Shown one piece after another: positions 37,021 through 45,110 of a stretch of 64,000 bases of DNA; the first letter of the stretch is position 1, and every line of letters starts with the position of its first letter. A program made the translations under genes and the position numbers. The stretch spans positions 1-64,000 of the forward strand of contig JAFADG010000027.1 in NCBI GenBank assembly GCA_023425025.1, given 5' to 3'. Under the pieces are notes generated by a model. The model did no database searches. It was given only the letters and a program-made list of their open reading frames with translations, and was not told the DNA's origin. This DNA is from Bacillota bacterium. GTDB taxonomy: Bacteria; Bacillota; Clostridia; Christensenellales; Aristaeellaceae.

Positions 37021-38124
37021 TTACGGCTTGGGGGTGGATACGAACTGGTACGGATCCAGCGGCGGGACGATGTCCTGGCCAAGGTACGTATCCGGCACGT
37101 TGGGCAATGCCAGGAAGGCTGTCGCGGCCAGCGCTTCGGCGTCGGTTTCCTTGCGGACCAGGCCCAGTTCCTGCATTTCAATGATGTTGCGGCGCAGCGC
37201 GTCACGTGCTCCGCTGACAGAGGGCAGGTACTTGAAATTGTCGATGGCCTTATAAGCGTATTCGCGCTTGCCCTGGGCGCCGTTGGGGTTCCAGCCGTTT
37301 TCCATCTGGATGTCGATGGCCAGGTGGCGGTTGGCGTCAACCCAGGCGCTGGCCTTCAGGATCGCGTTGACCACGCGGCCCACCTGGTAGGGGTATTTCT
37401 CGATCGTTTTGGAGTTGACCCACAGGGTGCAGCAATATTCGTCCTTCAGATAATCGGATACGCCGTAGTTGTACAGGCTGACCGCCACGCCGTCGGCGAT
37501 GAGCGTGCTGGCGGTAGGGTCTTCGGTGACGATGGCGTCCACGGCGCCGTTTTCCAGCACCAGGGGGAGCTCGGCGGCCTGGAAGACGACGAACTCGACC
37601 TCCATATTGTCAGTCGTTACGCCGATGCCCAGGTTGGAAAGTACCCGCTGGGTCACAATGTGGCCCGAGGCGGCCAGCTGGCTCACGCCGATCTTTTTGC
37701 CCCGCAGGTCTTCCAGCGTCTTGATGCCGCCCTCAGTGCGGCCCAGGATCTGAATGCAGCCGGTGTGCAAGCCGGCCACCGTTTTCACTTCCAGGCCGTT
37801 GTCCAGCGGCGCCAGCTTGGAGGCCAGCAGGGCATTGCCCACGTCCAGGTTATCGGTGGCGAACAGCTCATTTTGCGCCGTGTCGCTTTTGAAGAAGGTA
37901 TAGTCAACGCCTTCCACCAGGCCTTCCGCTTCGAAAAAACCCAGCTGCTTGGCGATGTGGAAGGGCACGCCGCACAGGCCGGTACCGTACAATACCTTTA
38001 CGGTGTAGGGCTCTTCGCCGTTGATCGGGTCTGTTGTTGCCGCTTCCTGCGCCAATGCAGGGATCGCAAGGGCCAGGATCATGAGCACCGCCAGTAGGAA
38101 TGATTTACGTTTCCGAAGTTTCAT
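37021..38124 (-). CDS. SsuA/TauA/NMT1-type ABC substrate-binding protein
   Basis: 367 residues from the ATG at 38124, seven bases after AAGGAGG. Signal peptide residues 1-24 (ending IPALAQ), no lipobox. Typical sulfonate/nitrate/taurine-type fold: LYGTGLCGVPFHIAKQLGFFEAEGL, LEDLRGKKIGVSQLAASGH, AVDAIVTEDPTAS. Within this operon, beside CysK and the nitrogenase-like enzyme, an organosulfur ligand is the best guess. It works with the ATPase at 38183 and the permease at 39007. Confidence 0.88.
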   Translation of the reverse strand: MKLRKRKSFLLAVLMILALAIPALAQEAATTDPINGEEPYTVKVLYGTGLCGVPFHIAKQLGFFEAEGLVEGVDYTFFKSDTAQNELFATDNLDVGNALLASKLAPLDNGLEVKTVAGLHTGCIQILGRTEGGIKTLEDLRGKKIGVSQLAASGHIVTQRVLSNLGIGVTTDNMEVEFVVFQAAELPLVLENGAVDAIVTEDPTASTLIADGVAVSLYNYGVSDYLKDEYCCTLWVNSKTIEKYPYQVGRVVNAILKASAWVDANRHLAIDIQMENGWNPNGAQGKREYAYKAIDNFKYLPSVSGARDALRRNIIEMQELGLVRKETDAEALAATAFLALPNVPDTYLGQDIVPPLDPYQFVSTPKP

Positions 38125-38182
38125 GGGGCTGCCTCCTTGTACGTTGTTTTTTCTATGTAAACGCGGGGCGTTTACTTTGAGA

Positions 38183-39013
38183 TTACAAATTGTATTCCGG
38201 GGCCCGTTTTTCACCGGCAAAGTTAAGAATTTGCAGAATCTTTGCCCGCAGCTTCAAGAAGTCAAAATCATCGCGGCTGCGGCCGAGGTTCTGGTTGCGG
38301 CCGATTTCCACGTCGATGACCTGCTCGATCTTCGCGGGGCGCTGGGTCATGACAAAAACCCGGTCGGCCATGTAAATGGCCTCGTCCACGTCATGGGTCA
38401 CCATGATCATGGTGGTGCCCCGCTCCTTCCAGATGCGCAAAATCTCATCCTGCATGTTCATGCGGGTAAAGGCATCCAGCGCGCCCAGCGGCTCATCGAG
38501 CAAAAGCACCTTGGGATGGTTGACCAGCGCCCTGGCCAAGGATACCCGCTGGGCCATACCGCCGGACAACTGATGGGGATAGCTGCGCTCGAATCCGGTC
38601 AGGCCCACCAGGTCGATGAATTGCTGTACGTCGCTCTGGCGCTCCTTGTATACCTTGCGGATTTTCAGGCCGTAGGCGATATTGTCATACACGTTCAGCC
38701 AGGGGAAGAGGGTGGGGTCCTGGAATACCAGGCCCCGGGCGGCGCTGGTGCCCGCGATGGGTTCGCCATCCAGGTACAGCGCGCCGGTGGTGGGGGAAAT
38801 CAGGCCTGCCACAAGCCTTAGGAAAGTGGATTTGCCGCAGCCCGACGGGCCGATGAGGCTGACGAATTCACCGGGGCGTATGGTCAGGCTCAATTTGCTC
38901 AGCGCGATAACCTCGCTGTCGTCAGGCTGCGTAAACACCCGGCTGACGTCACTGGCGGCGATTTCGCCGGTGGAGGCGGAAGCATAGGTCACGTCTGCCA
39001 TTGCCGTTACCAT
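38183..39013 (-). CDS. SsuB/TauB-type ABC ATPase
   Basis: 276 residues from the ATG at 39013, preceded by AAGGGGG; a GTG seven codons earlier is less likely. Walker A GPSGCGKST, Q-loop VFQDPTLFPWLNVYDNI, signature LSGGMAQR, Walker B VLLLDEPLGALDAFTR, H-loop VTHDVDEAIYMADRV. These are the hallmarks of nitrate/sulfonate/taurine importers. The start overlaps the permease stop by seven bases. Confidence 0.93.
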   Translation of the reverse strand: MVTAMADVTYASASTGEIAASDVSRVFTQPDDSEVIALSKLSLTIRPGEFVSLIGPSGCGKSTFLRLVAGLISPTTGALYLDGEPIAGTSAARGLVFQDPTLFPWLNVYDNIAYGLKIRKVYKERQSDVQQFIDLVGLTGFERSYPHQLSGGMAQRVSLARALVNHPKVLLLDEPLGALDAFTRMNMQDEILRIWKERGTTMIMVTHDVDEAIYMADRVFVMTQRPAKIEQVIDVEIGRNQNLGRSRDDFDFLKLRAKILQILNFAGEKRAPEYNL

Positions 39014-40404
39014 TTGATGACCCCCTTCTGCCACCTGAGCAATTTATCCCGGAGCTTGAACTGTATGGTGATGAACATATAGCAGAACCCCGCGATAATC
39101 ACCAGTCCCGCGTATACGCCGGGGTAGGCAAGCATTTCCTTTTGCCAGTTGATGTACCAGCCGATGCCGTTTTTCACCCCCAGCATCTCGGCCACCACCA
39201 GCGCGGCGAAGGAGGAGCAGGTGGCGTTGAACAACCCCAGGAAGATGGAGGGAAGGGCGTCGGGGATGGCGATGTGAAACAGGTTCTGCAAATCGGAAGC
39301 GCCCAGCGTGGAGGAAACCTCGTAATACGTCTTCTTTACGTTTTGAATGCCGGAGGCGGTGAGTATGGAAATTTGAAACCACACGCCAAAGGCGATGACG
39401 AATATGGCCGCGCTGCGGGGGGTGGAAAAGGCTACCAACGCCAGGGGGATCCAGGTGGAAGTGGGGATGGGGCCCAGAATGCGCACCAGGGGGTTGACCC
39501 AGTAGTTCCACCGCTGGTTCCAGCCCACCAGCACGCCCGTTAAGACGCCAACCAGCAGGCCCACGCCCACGCCCTGGCATAAGAGCACGAAGGAGCTGAC
39601 CAGGTAGTCCAGGAACAGGGCGTTGAACTCCTCCTCGTACACCTGGATCACCCGGGAGATGCTGGGGAAATACACCTGGGGCAGCAAAAGGAACTTGGCG
39701 GTCACAACGTTGAGGATGCCCAGCAGCAAAATCAGCGCCGCGATAAAAAGGGCCCGGTGGGAAAGCGCCTTGCGCAGGTTCTTGACCAGCAGCAACGTCA
39801 GCCCTAGCGCCAGCGCGGCTACGCTCAGCACGATCAGCGCGTACTGCAGGGATTCTAAAAATGGATCGGCGGTGGCCGCGATGGCCTCGTGCTTCACCGC
39901 CGCGAACAAAAGCGTCAGCGACAGGGCAAAAACCGGCCAGCCCGGCGCCTGTGCAACGGCACGGGCGCGTTCATTGGTAAAGCTTGCCGCGGTCAGAAGT
40001 GTGAGCCCCGCCGCGATGACGGCGATGCCGTACTGGAACCCTGCAAATTCACTGCCGCCAACCTGAGGCAGGTATTGCAGAAGGAACCCGTCCAGCAGCA
40101 GGACCGCAGCGCTTAGCGCAGCCCGGCTGGACACCGCCTTGCGGACAGGGGCTTCATAATAGGCCGCGACCGTCAACAGGGCGAACAGGCCGAACAGGCC
40201 GATAAGCAGCACCTGAAAATGCTTGTAGTCGGGGTTGCGCAGCTTTGCATGGTTGGGCAGCAGCACCTCCAGGGCAAAGGCGATCACAACGGCGATAAGG
40301 GGCAGCAGCATGTGCCAATGAAAGCGGCTTGCCGCTTCCGGTTGGGCTTGTATGGCGTCTTGAGCAGCCTCTGATTGAACCTGGGTGCATAATGCATCGG
40401 ACAT
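39007..40404 (-). CDS. SsuC/TauC-type ABC permease with a long extra N-terminal membrane domain
   Basis: 465 residues, against about 250-270 for ordinary SsuC/TauC proteins. Residues about 210-465 are the standard BPD permease (ITPLL-type helices; EAA-like loop YYEVSSTLGASDLQNLFHIAIPDALPSIFLG). Residues about 30-205 add roughly six further hydrophobic segments (HWHMLLPLIAVVIAFALEVLLP; HFQVLLIGLFGLFALLTVAAYY). The extra domain is not one I recognise. It overlaps the ATPase gene by seven bases and follows the NifX-like gene by six bases, so it is part of the operon. Confidence 0.85.
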   Translation of the reverse strand: MSDALCTQVQSEAAQDAIQAQPEAASRFHWHMLLPLIAVVIAFALEVLLPNHAKLRNPDYKHFQVLLIGLFGLFALLTVAAYYEAPVRKAVSSRAALSAAVLLLDGFLLQYLPQVGGSEFAGFQYGIAVIAAGLTLLTAASFTNERARAVAQAPGWPVFALSLTLLFAAVKHEAIAATADPFLESLQYALIVLSVAALALGLTLLLVKNLRKALSHRALFIAALILLLGILNVVTAKFLLLPQVYFPSISRVIQVYEEEFNALFLDYLVSSFVLLCQGVGVGLLVGVLTGVLVGWNQRWNYWVNPLVRILGPIPTSTWIPLALVAFSTPRSAAIFVIAFGVWFQISILTASGIQNVKKTYYEVSSTLGASDLQNLFHIAIPDALPSIFLGLFNATCSSFAALVVAEMLGVKNGIGWYINWQKEMLAYPGVYAGLVIIAGFCYMFITIQFKLRDKLLRWQKGVIKW

Positions 40405-40410
40405 ATCGCT

Positions 40411-40806
40411 TTACTTCCTTTCGTCTGTTTCCACACAAATCCGCGCAAGCGTTTCTTGAAATGTGCGGCTGCGGTATGCCTTGCGGATACGGAGGAGGGC
40501 GTCGTCCAGCAGACCATCAAAGGTCAGGGCGATGAATCCCCGGTGGATCAGCTGCTTTTCGCTTTGGCTGCCGATTTGCGCCATCAAAATGATGTGGCAA
40601 TCAGACAGCGCATCCAGCTTGGCGGCGATGGCCGCGGGATCATGGCCCGCGCCGCAGCCGGCGGAGGATGGCAAAAGGCGCGTTTCGACAGCCGTTATCC
40701 CGTCCGTTTCCTGCGAGGCTTCCAGAATGGTCACCTGCCTACATCGGCCAAAATGCTCGGTCACATGAATGCCGTCAATGGTTCCGGCCGCGATGCGGTA
40801 CGTCAA
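40411..40806 (-). CDS. NifX-like FeMo-cofactor binding protein (second copy)
   Basis: 131 residues if started at the TTG at 40806, which has AGGAAAGGGGG about seven bases upstream; a GTG at 40830 would add eight residues but lies before that ribosome site. The Nitro_FeMo-Co pattern is recognisable (DGIHVTEHFGRCRQVTILEA; CHIILMAQIGSQSEKQLIHRGF). It lies between cysK and the permease. With the gene at 34797 the operon has two stand-alone NifX-like carriers, perhaps for cofactor storage and delivery. Confidence 0.8.
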   Translation of the reverse strand: MTYRIAAGTIDGIHVTEHFGRCRQVTILEASQETDGITAVETRLLPSSAGCGAGHDPAAIAAKLDALSDCHIILMAQIGSQSEKQLIHRGFIALTFDGLLDDALLRIRKAYRSRTFQETLARICVETDERK

Positions 40807-40838
40807 AACGCATGCCCCCTTTCCTGACACGATTGGTT

Positions 40839-41807
40839 TTACGCATACCAGTACTTGCTCTTTTCCTCGGGCAGTTCCCGGAAAAGGTCCGTGGTCAGAT
40901 AGCGTTCGCCGGTATCGGGCAGCACCGCCAGTACGACCTTGCCCGCGTTCTCTTTACGGCGGGCGACCTGCGCCGCCGCAAATGCCGCGGCCCCGGAGGA
41001 GATGCCCACCAACAGCCCTTCCACCCGCGCCAGGACCCGGGCGGTGTCTATGGCCTCGTCGTCCTGCACCTTGTAGATTTCATCCACGATGTCAAGGTCC
41101 AGCACCTTGGGGAAAAAGCCGGCGCCAATGCCCTGAATTTTATGGGGCGAGGGCGTGCCGCCGGAAAGAACGGGGGAGGAAAAGGGCTCCACGGCGACGA
41201 TCTGCATGGAAGACTTTTTTTCCTTTAGGTACTTTCCCGCCCCGGTGACGGTGCCGCCGGTGCCCACGCCGGACACCAGGATGTCGATGCGCCCGCCGGT
41301 AGCCTCCCAGATTTCCGGCCCCGTGGTATCATAGTGGATGCGGGGATTGGCCGGGTTGTCAAACTGCTGGAGGAGTACCCCGCCGGGGATTTGGACCCGC
41401 AGCTCCTCCGCCCGGCGGATCGCGCCCTTCATGCCAAGTGCGCCGGGTGTCAGCGCCAGCTCCGCTCCCAGGGCTTTTAAAAGCCCGCGCCGTTCCACGC
41501 TCATGCTGTCCGGCATAACGATCACAAGCCTGTATCCCTTTGCCGCGGCCACAAACGCCAGCCCGATGCCCGTATTGCCGGAGCTGGGCTCAATGATCAC
41601 GCTGTCCGCGTTCAATATCCCTTTTTTCTCCGCGTCCTCGATCATAGCAAAGGCAATGCGGTCCTTGACGCTGCTTAAGGGATTGAAGGCTTCCAGCTTG
41701 AACAAAAGCTCGCTGCTTGTCAGTTTCGCCAGGCGGCTGAAGGCATTTGGCCGCAGCACCGGCGTATCGCCGATCAATTGCGTCAGGTTATCCACAATGC
41801 GGCTCAT
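40839..41807 (-). CDS. cysK: Cysteine synthase (O-acetylserine sulfhydrylase)
   Basis: 322 residues. PLP lysine at Lys48 in NPLSSVKDR; the substrate loop EPSSGNTGIGLA and the phosphate-binding SGVGTGGTVTGAG are present. It condenses O-acetylserine with sulfide to give cysteine in the cytosol. The start overlaps the NifD-like stop (ATGA), so production is coupled to the reductase. This coupling is the strongest clue that the nitrogenase-like enzyme releases sulfide or a thiol for assimilation. Confidence 0.95.
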   Translation of the reverse strand: MSRIVDNLTQLIGDTPVLRPNAFSRLAKLTSSELLFKLEAFNPLSSVKDRIAFAMIEDAEKKGILNADSVIIEPSSGNTGIGLAFVAAAKGYRLVIVMPDSMSVERRGLLKALGAELALTPGALGMKGAIRRAEELRVQIPGGVLLQQFDNPANPRIHYDTTGPEIWEATGGRIDILVSGVGTGGTVTGAGKYLKEKKSSMQIVAVEPFSSPVLSGGTPSPHKIQGIGAGFFPKVLDLDIVDEIYKVQDDEAIDTARVLARVEGLLVGISSGAAAFAAAQVARRKENAGKVVLAVLPDTGERYLTTDLFRELPEEKSKYWYA

Positions 41808-43351
41808 GCGCTTTCACTCTCCTTGATGTTGCTGCGCACATCGCTTTCCATCCAGGCACGGCTTAACGGCAGGCTGGTGTTTTTGGCAATGTTGCGCGCA
41901 AAGTTTGTGTTGCGCAGCGCTTTGTCGGCCCTGCGCGCCAGCTCCAGCGCGCCGGAATAGCCCATGTAGCTGAGGCTTTGCCCGAACAGCGGCAGGTTGG
42001 GTATGCCAAGGCGGGCCACCCAGCCGTTGGCGCCCAGATGCCCGCAGTACAGATCGGGCTTGAGCTTGCTTAAAATGTTCAGCTCCTCTGCCGGCATGCC
42101 GGCTGCTACCTCAATGAACAGGCTTTCGTCCGTTACTTCTTCCAGAATGTCCTCCACAAACCGGTCCACGTTGTGGGCCTTTACGCCCACCAGCTCCATG
42201 CCCAGGGAGTGGAAGAATTCGGCGGTGGTCAAAATGCGGGTTTCACCGCCGCCCACGAATACGCGCCTGCCTTGGAGCGTTTGTTTGTACGGCTCCAGCG
42301 CTTCGTTCAGCGCGGTTGTTTCAAAGGCGATCACCCGCTCCGCCTCTTCTTCCAGATGGAAGAATTCCGCGATCCTGCGCAGCCACAGGTTGGTGTTCTT
42401 GATGCCGATGGGCAGCGTGTCGATGATATAAGGCGTGCCGAACCTTTCCTTCAAATGGCCCAGCAGGTAATCGTCGTGGGTAGCGCAGACGGATACGTTC
42501 AGCGCCGCCTCGCCGATGTGCCGCAACTCATCCAGCGTGGCGTGCAGCGGCAGAAAGCGGGGGTTCAGGCCCAGCGCCCGCACGATGCGGGTCAATTCCA
42601 CCTCATCGCCGTTGCTGTTGGAGCCCACGTTGAACAGGTTCACGGTCTTCGATTGCACATGCCGCTCCCTGGCCGCAGTTTCATCCAGGGCCGCGCCGGT
42701 ATGTTCCAAAATCCGGTCATAGCGCTGTACGGGATCGATCAAGTACCGCAGCACGCCGTGGTAGGCACTGTCGTAGCCCGAGGCCACATAGCGGCTTTTG
42801 AAGCCCTCGCAGTGGACGGGTACCAGCTTGGCGGTCACCTGCTGCTGCAATTCCTCGATCAGCGTATCGATATCATCGCCGATAATGCCCGGCACGCAGC
42901 CGTTGGCGACGACGATGGCATCGGGATGGAACTCATTTTGCGCGTACAAAATCGCCCGGCGCAGCTTTTCAATGCCGCCCTGCACCACATCCAACTCATC
43001 CATATTGGTGTGCAGCCAAATGAGCTCCTCGTCTTTTTTTCCCTTGGAGGCCCGCATGGTCTTGCGCATGCCGGCCATGCCCACATAACGGGAGTTGCAG
43101 CCCAGGGGCGAATGGGTGATCATTACCACGTTGGTGAACGAGGAGACGATGCCGCAGGCCAGGTTCAACTGGCAGCCGCCGCTCTGGTCAAACTTGCGCC
43201 TTTGAAGCTGCGCGCAGCCGGCCTGTACATCCTGCCTTAAAGCCCCGCAGGAGCCGCAGTAGGCGGAGCACACGCCGATGCGTGTTTCCCGCACCGGGGG
43301 AACACGGGTGGCGGAAAAGCCATATTTCAATTCATCCGAGTACTTGGACAT
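41804..43351 (-). CDS. NifD-like alpha subunit of a nitrogenase-superfamily reductase
   Basis: 515 residues. The three P-cluster cysteines are in NifD contexts: Cys60 (SGGCQLNLACG), Cys85 (ITHSPLGCNSR) and Cys152 (ANGCVPGIIGDD). CEGFKS at 181 matches the conserved NifD CEGF segment. Cys289 (VSVCATHDDYLLGHLKERFGTPY) aligns with the FeMo-cofactor cysteine (Cys275 in A. vinelandii). The C-terminal segment corresponding to the His442 region reads PLFGQSLSYMGYSGALELARR and has no histidine. Near the N-terminus there is an extra Cys group, CSAYCGSC at 28-35 plus Cys46, absent from NifD and possibly holding another Fe-S cluster. With 43400 it should form the catalytic heterotetramer. It is not a molybdenum nitrogenase by these residues. 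Confidence 0.9.
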   Translation of the reverse strand: MSKYSDELKYGFSATRVPPVRETRIGVCSAYCGSCGALRQDVQAGCAQLQRRKFDQSGGCQLNLACGIVSSFTNVVMITHSPLGCNSRYVGMAGMRKTMRASKGKKDEELIWLHTNMDELDVVQGGIEKLRRAILYAQNEFHPDAIVVANGCVPGIIGDDIDTLIEELQQQVTAKLVPVHCEGFKSRYVASGYDSAYHGVLRYLIDPVQRYDRILEHTGAALDETAARERHVQSKTVNLFNVGSNSNGDEVELTRIVRALGLNPRFLPLHATLDELRHIGEAALNVSVCATHDDYLLGHLKERFGTPYIIDTLPIGIKNTNLWLRRIAEFFHLEEEAERVIAFETTALNEALEPYKQTLQGRRVFVGGGETRILTTAEFFHSLGMELVGVKAHNVDRFVEDILEEVTDESLFIEVAAGMPAEELNILSKLKPDLYCGHLGANGWVARLGIPNLPLFGQSLSYMGYSGALELARRADKALRNTNFARNIAKNTSLPLSRAWMESDVRSNIKESESA

Positions 43352-43399
43352 GGATGTTTCCTCCCTTCCTTCTGCCCGCGTGGGCGGGCGTCGCGGCGG

Positions 43400-44734
43400 T
43401 CATCTGCTTGATACAAGATTCGTCAGCAAATCCTCCACCAGGCTTAGCGCGCCTGCAAAGCCCGCGACTTTTTTGTTGAGCACCACCCGGTTGCTGACCG
43501 GGAAGGCCACGGACAAAAAGCCCGCGCCCAGCTTTTCGGCAAGCCCCCGTTCGATGACCGAGCCCACCACATAGGCCGGCGCCAGGGGGCTGTAATAGGT
43601 TTCGTTGTGGTTGCGGGGCCAGGCGCCGCGCACGGCGTCCAATACCTTGGAGGCGTTGTGTTCAAAGAGAATCGTAGGCTTATTCGGGCAGTCGATATCC
43701 GCGAAGCGGGCCTCGTATTCGATTTGCCCGATTTCATCTTCGACGTCATGAATGGCTGTCAGGAAGGGGACCCAGCCCAAATCGTTGGCCAGGAAGCGCG
43801 TCAGCGCGTGGGCATAATAGCTGTCGGCGGCAACAATGGCGAACCGCTGGAAATCCAGGTCCGAGTAGATGTCCACCACCCGCTCCAGGAAAGAGTAGTA
43901 CACCTCGTTTTCCCTGGCGATCACCTTTTCCACCAGCGCGGCATCCACCTCCAGCGCGCTGCCCACCGTGCGCAAAAATTCCGCCGTCGCGCCGGGGCCG
44001 ATGGGGATTTCCGACTGAATCCAGGGAATGTCGTGGGTCTGTTCAAAGGCCTTTGCCGCCCTGATGCCGGCCAGGGGGGATAAGGCGATGCTCAAGGCCG
44101 CGCCGCCGTAGGTGCGGATATCGGCCACACTGTCGCCCGTGGCGAAGAAGGTGTTGGCCTTAATGCCGATGAGGCCAAGCAGCCGCTTCAACTCATCCAG
44201 GTTACCCTTGAAGAACACATCGTGCCCCGGCACGACGCCCAGGATGTTGACCGTTTTTTTGTCCTTCACATCGGTCTTTTCGATCACGTTTTGAATCAGG
44301 CTTTCCAGCACCGCGTCGTAGCCCCGGTAAGTGTTGCCGGAGAAACCGGGCGTGGAGGCGCCAATCACGTTGCGCTCACGGTAGCGCCTGGCTACCGCCA
44401 CGGTATCATCGCCGATGATTTCCACCTGGCAGCCGGAGACGACGATATACAAGTCGCCGTCCATAGCTGTGAGGGTGTTCTCGATCTGTTCGGCCAAGCG
44501 CTCCTCGCCGCCGAACACGACGTTGTTTTCCGCGATGTTCGTGGTGGGGATCATATTGCCCCCGCAATAGCCGATGCCCCGGTACCCCGCGGCCAGGTTG
44601 TATGTGCCCGACAGCGCCGCGGCGCACCCGCCGGCCGCGTGAACAATGGGTATCGCCCGGGAAATGCCTTCAATGGTGGTCAGCGCGCCGCCTAATGCAC
44701 AAGAGAATTTCGCCCGTTCGATGAAGTCGGACAT
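43400..44734 (-). CDS. NifK-like beta subunit of a nitrogenase-superfamily reductase
   Basis: 444 residues from the ATG at 44734, eight bases after AAAGGGGAC. The frame is open 49 codons upstream through the leader terminator, but there is no ribosome site there. P-cluster cysteines lie at Cys12 (AKFSCALGGAL), Cys37 (HAAGGCAAAL) and Cys102 (VVSGCQVEIIGDDT). The protein is shorter than NifK and lacks the N-terminal extension that wraps the alpha subunit in Mo-nitrogenase. It is the first gene of the operon, so K precedes D, the reverse of nifHDK order. The next gene (NifD-like) begins 48 bases after its stop. Confidence 0.9.
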   Translation of the reverse strand: MSDFIERAKFSCALGGALTTIEGISRAIPIVHAAGGCAAALSGTYNLAAGYRGIGYCGGNMIPTTNIAENNVVFGGEERLAEQIENTLTAMDGDLYIVVSGCQVEIIGDDTVAVARRYRERNVIGASTPGFSGNTYRGYDAVLESLIQNVIEKTDVKDKKTVNILGVVPGHDVFFKGNLDELKRLLGLIGIKANTFFATGDSVADIRTYGGAALSIALSPLAGIRAAKAFEQTHDIPWIQSEIPIGPGATAEFLRTVGSALEVDAALVEKVIARENEVYYSFLERVVDIYSDLDFQRFAIVAADSYYAHALTRFLANDLGWVPFLTAIHDVEDEIGQIEYEARFADIDCPNKPTILFEHNASKVLDAVRGAWPRNHNETYYSPLAPAYVVGSVIERGLAEKLGAGFLSVAFPVSNRVVLNKKVAGFAGALSLVEDLLTNLVSSR

Positions 44735-44798
44735 CGCAGTGTCCCCTTTCTTAAGATGCCGGTTGGTGCTGTCGCATCTGATGTCGCGTGCAGGCCAT

Positions 44799-44842
44799 AA
44801 AAAAAGAGGCCGGAACAAAACAAATCGTCTTGGTCCGACCTC
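44799..44842 (-). terminator. Attenuator-type terminator in the leader of the nitrogenase-like operon
   Basis: On the minus strand GAGGTCGGA (44842-44834) pairs with TCCGGCCTC (44814-44806) across a 19-base loop, followed by seven T (44805-44799). It lies between the promoter (-10 at 44918-44923) and the first gene (44734). The upstream stretch GACCAGACATCTGGAGGTC can form a rival hairpin using the same GAGGTC bases, as expected for an antiterminator. Confidence 0.7.
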
Positions 44843-44917
44843 CAGATGTCTGGTCAGTCGCGCCGTCTGATTAATACACACTAATCAGATATGAATAAAG
44901 GTATTTAATTGGTACCC

Positions 44918-44991
44918 ATTCTATGCTGCAAAAAAAGATTTGTCAATACCTTTTTTCCTGTATTGACAATCTGATGGCAAGCATATAAAAT
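44918..44991. promoter_or_regulatory. Divergent promoters sharing an inverted repeat
   Basis: Minus promoter: TTGACA (44946-44941), 17 bases, TAGAAT (44923-44918), driving the nitrogenase-like operon. Plus promoter: TTGACA (44963-44968), 17 bases, TAAAAT (44986-44991), driving the Cys-rich leader and yezD. The two -35 regions form a perfect inverted repeat, TTGTCAATAC (44940-44949) and GTATTGACAA (44960-44969), ten bases apart. One dimeric regulator could therefore control both directions. The rest of the 376-base gap (44735-45110) is the two untranslated leaders, including a 10-bp inverted repeat at 44867-44888 near the minus-strand start. Confidence 0.8.
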
Positions 44992-45110
44992 CCTCACAAG
45001 GATTAAATCCTATCTATCCTGTATGTTTAGTATTAATTTTTTGTGGTTGGGTTTCTTGCACAAAAACTTTTGCACAAAGACCGCACCGGGCTCAAAAGGA
45101 GGTGAAAGAT

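Noticed and set aside
36235..38097. 620-codon plus-strand frame opposite the NifH-like and binding-protein genes
   Set aside because: Antisense shadow; the minus-strand genes have complete active-site motifs.
34797..44734. A true nitrogen-fixing nif cluster
   Set aside because: No NifEN or other nif genes are present, the NifD-like protein lacks the cofactor histidine, and CysK plus an organosulfur importer are built into the operon.
44735..44881. 49-residue in-frame extension of the NifK-like protein from a GTG at 44881
   Set aside because: It would be translated through the leader terminator and has no ribosome site; AAAGGGGAC precedes the ATG at 44734.
44735..44917. SAM (S-box) or cysteine T-box riboswitch in the nitrogenase-like leader
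   Set aside because: None of the S-box core sequences and no GTGGTACCGCG T-box sequence can be found; only the terminator and a rival hairpin are visible.
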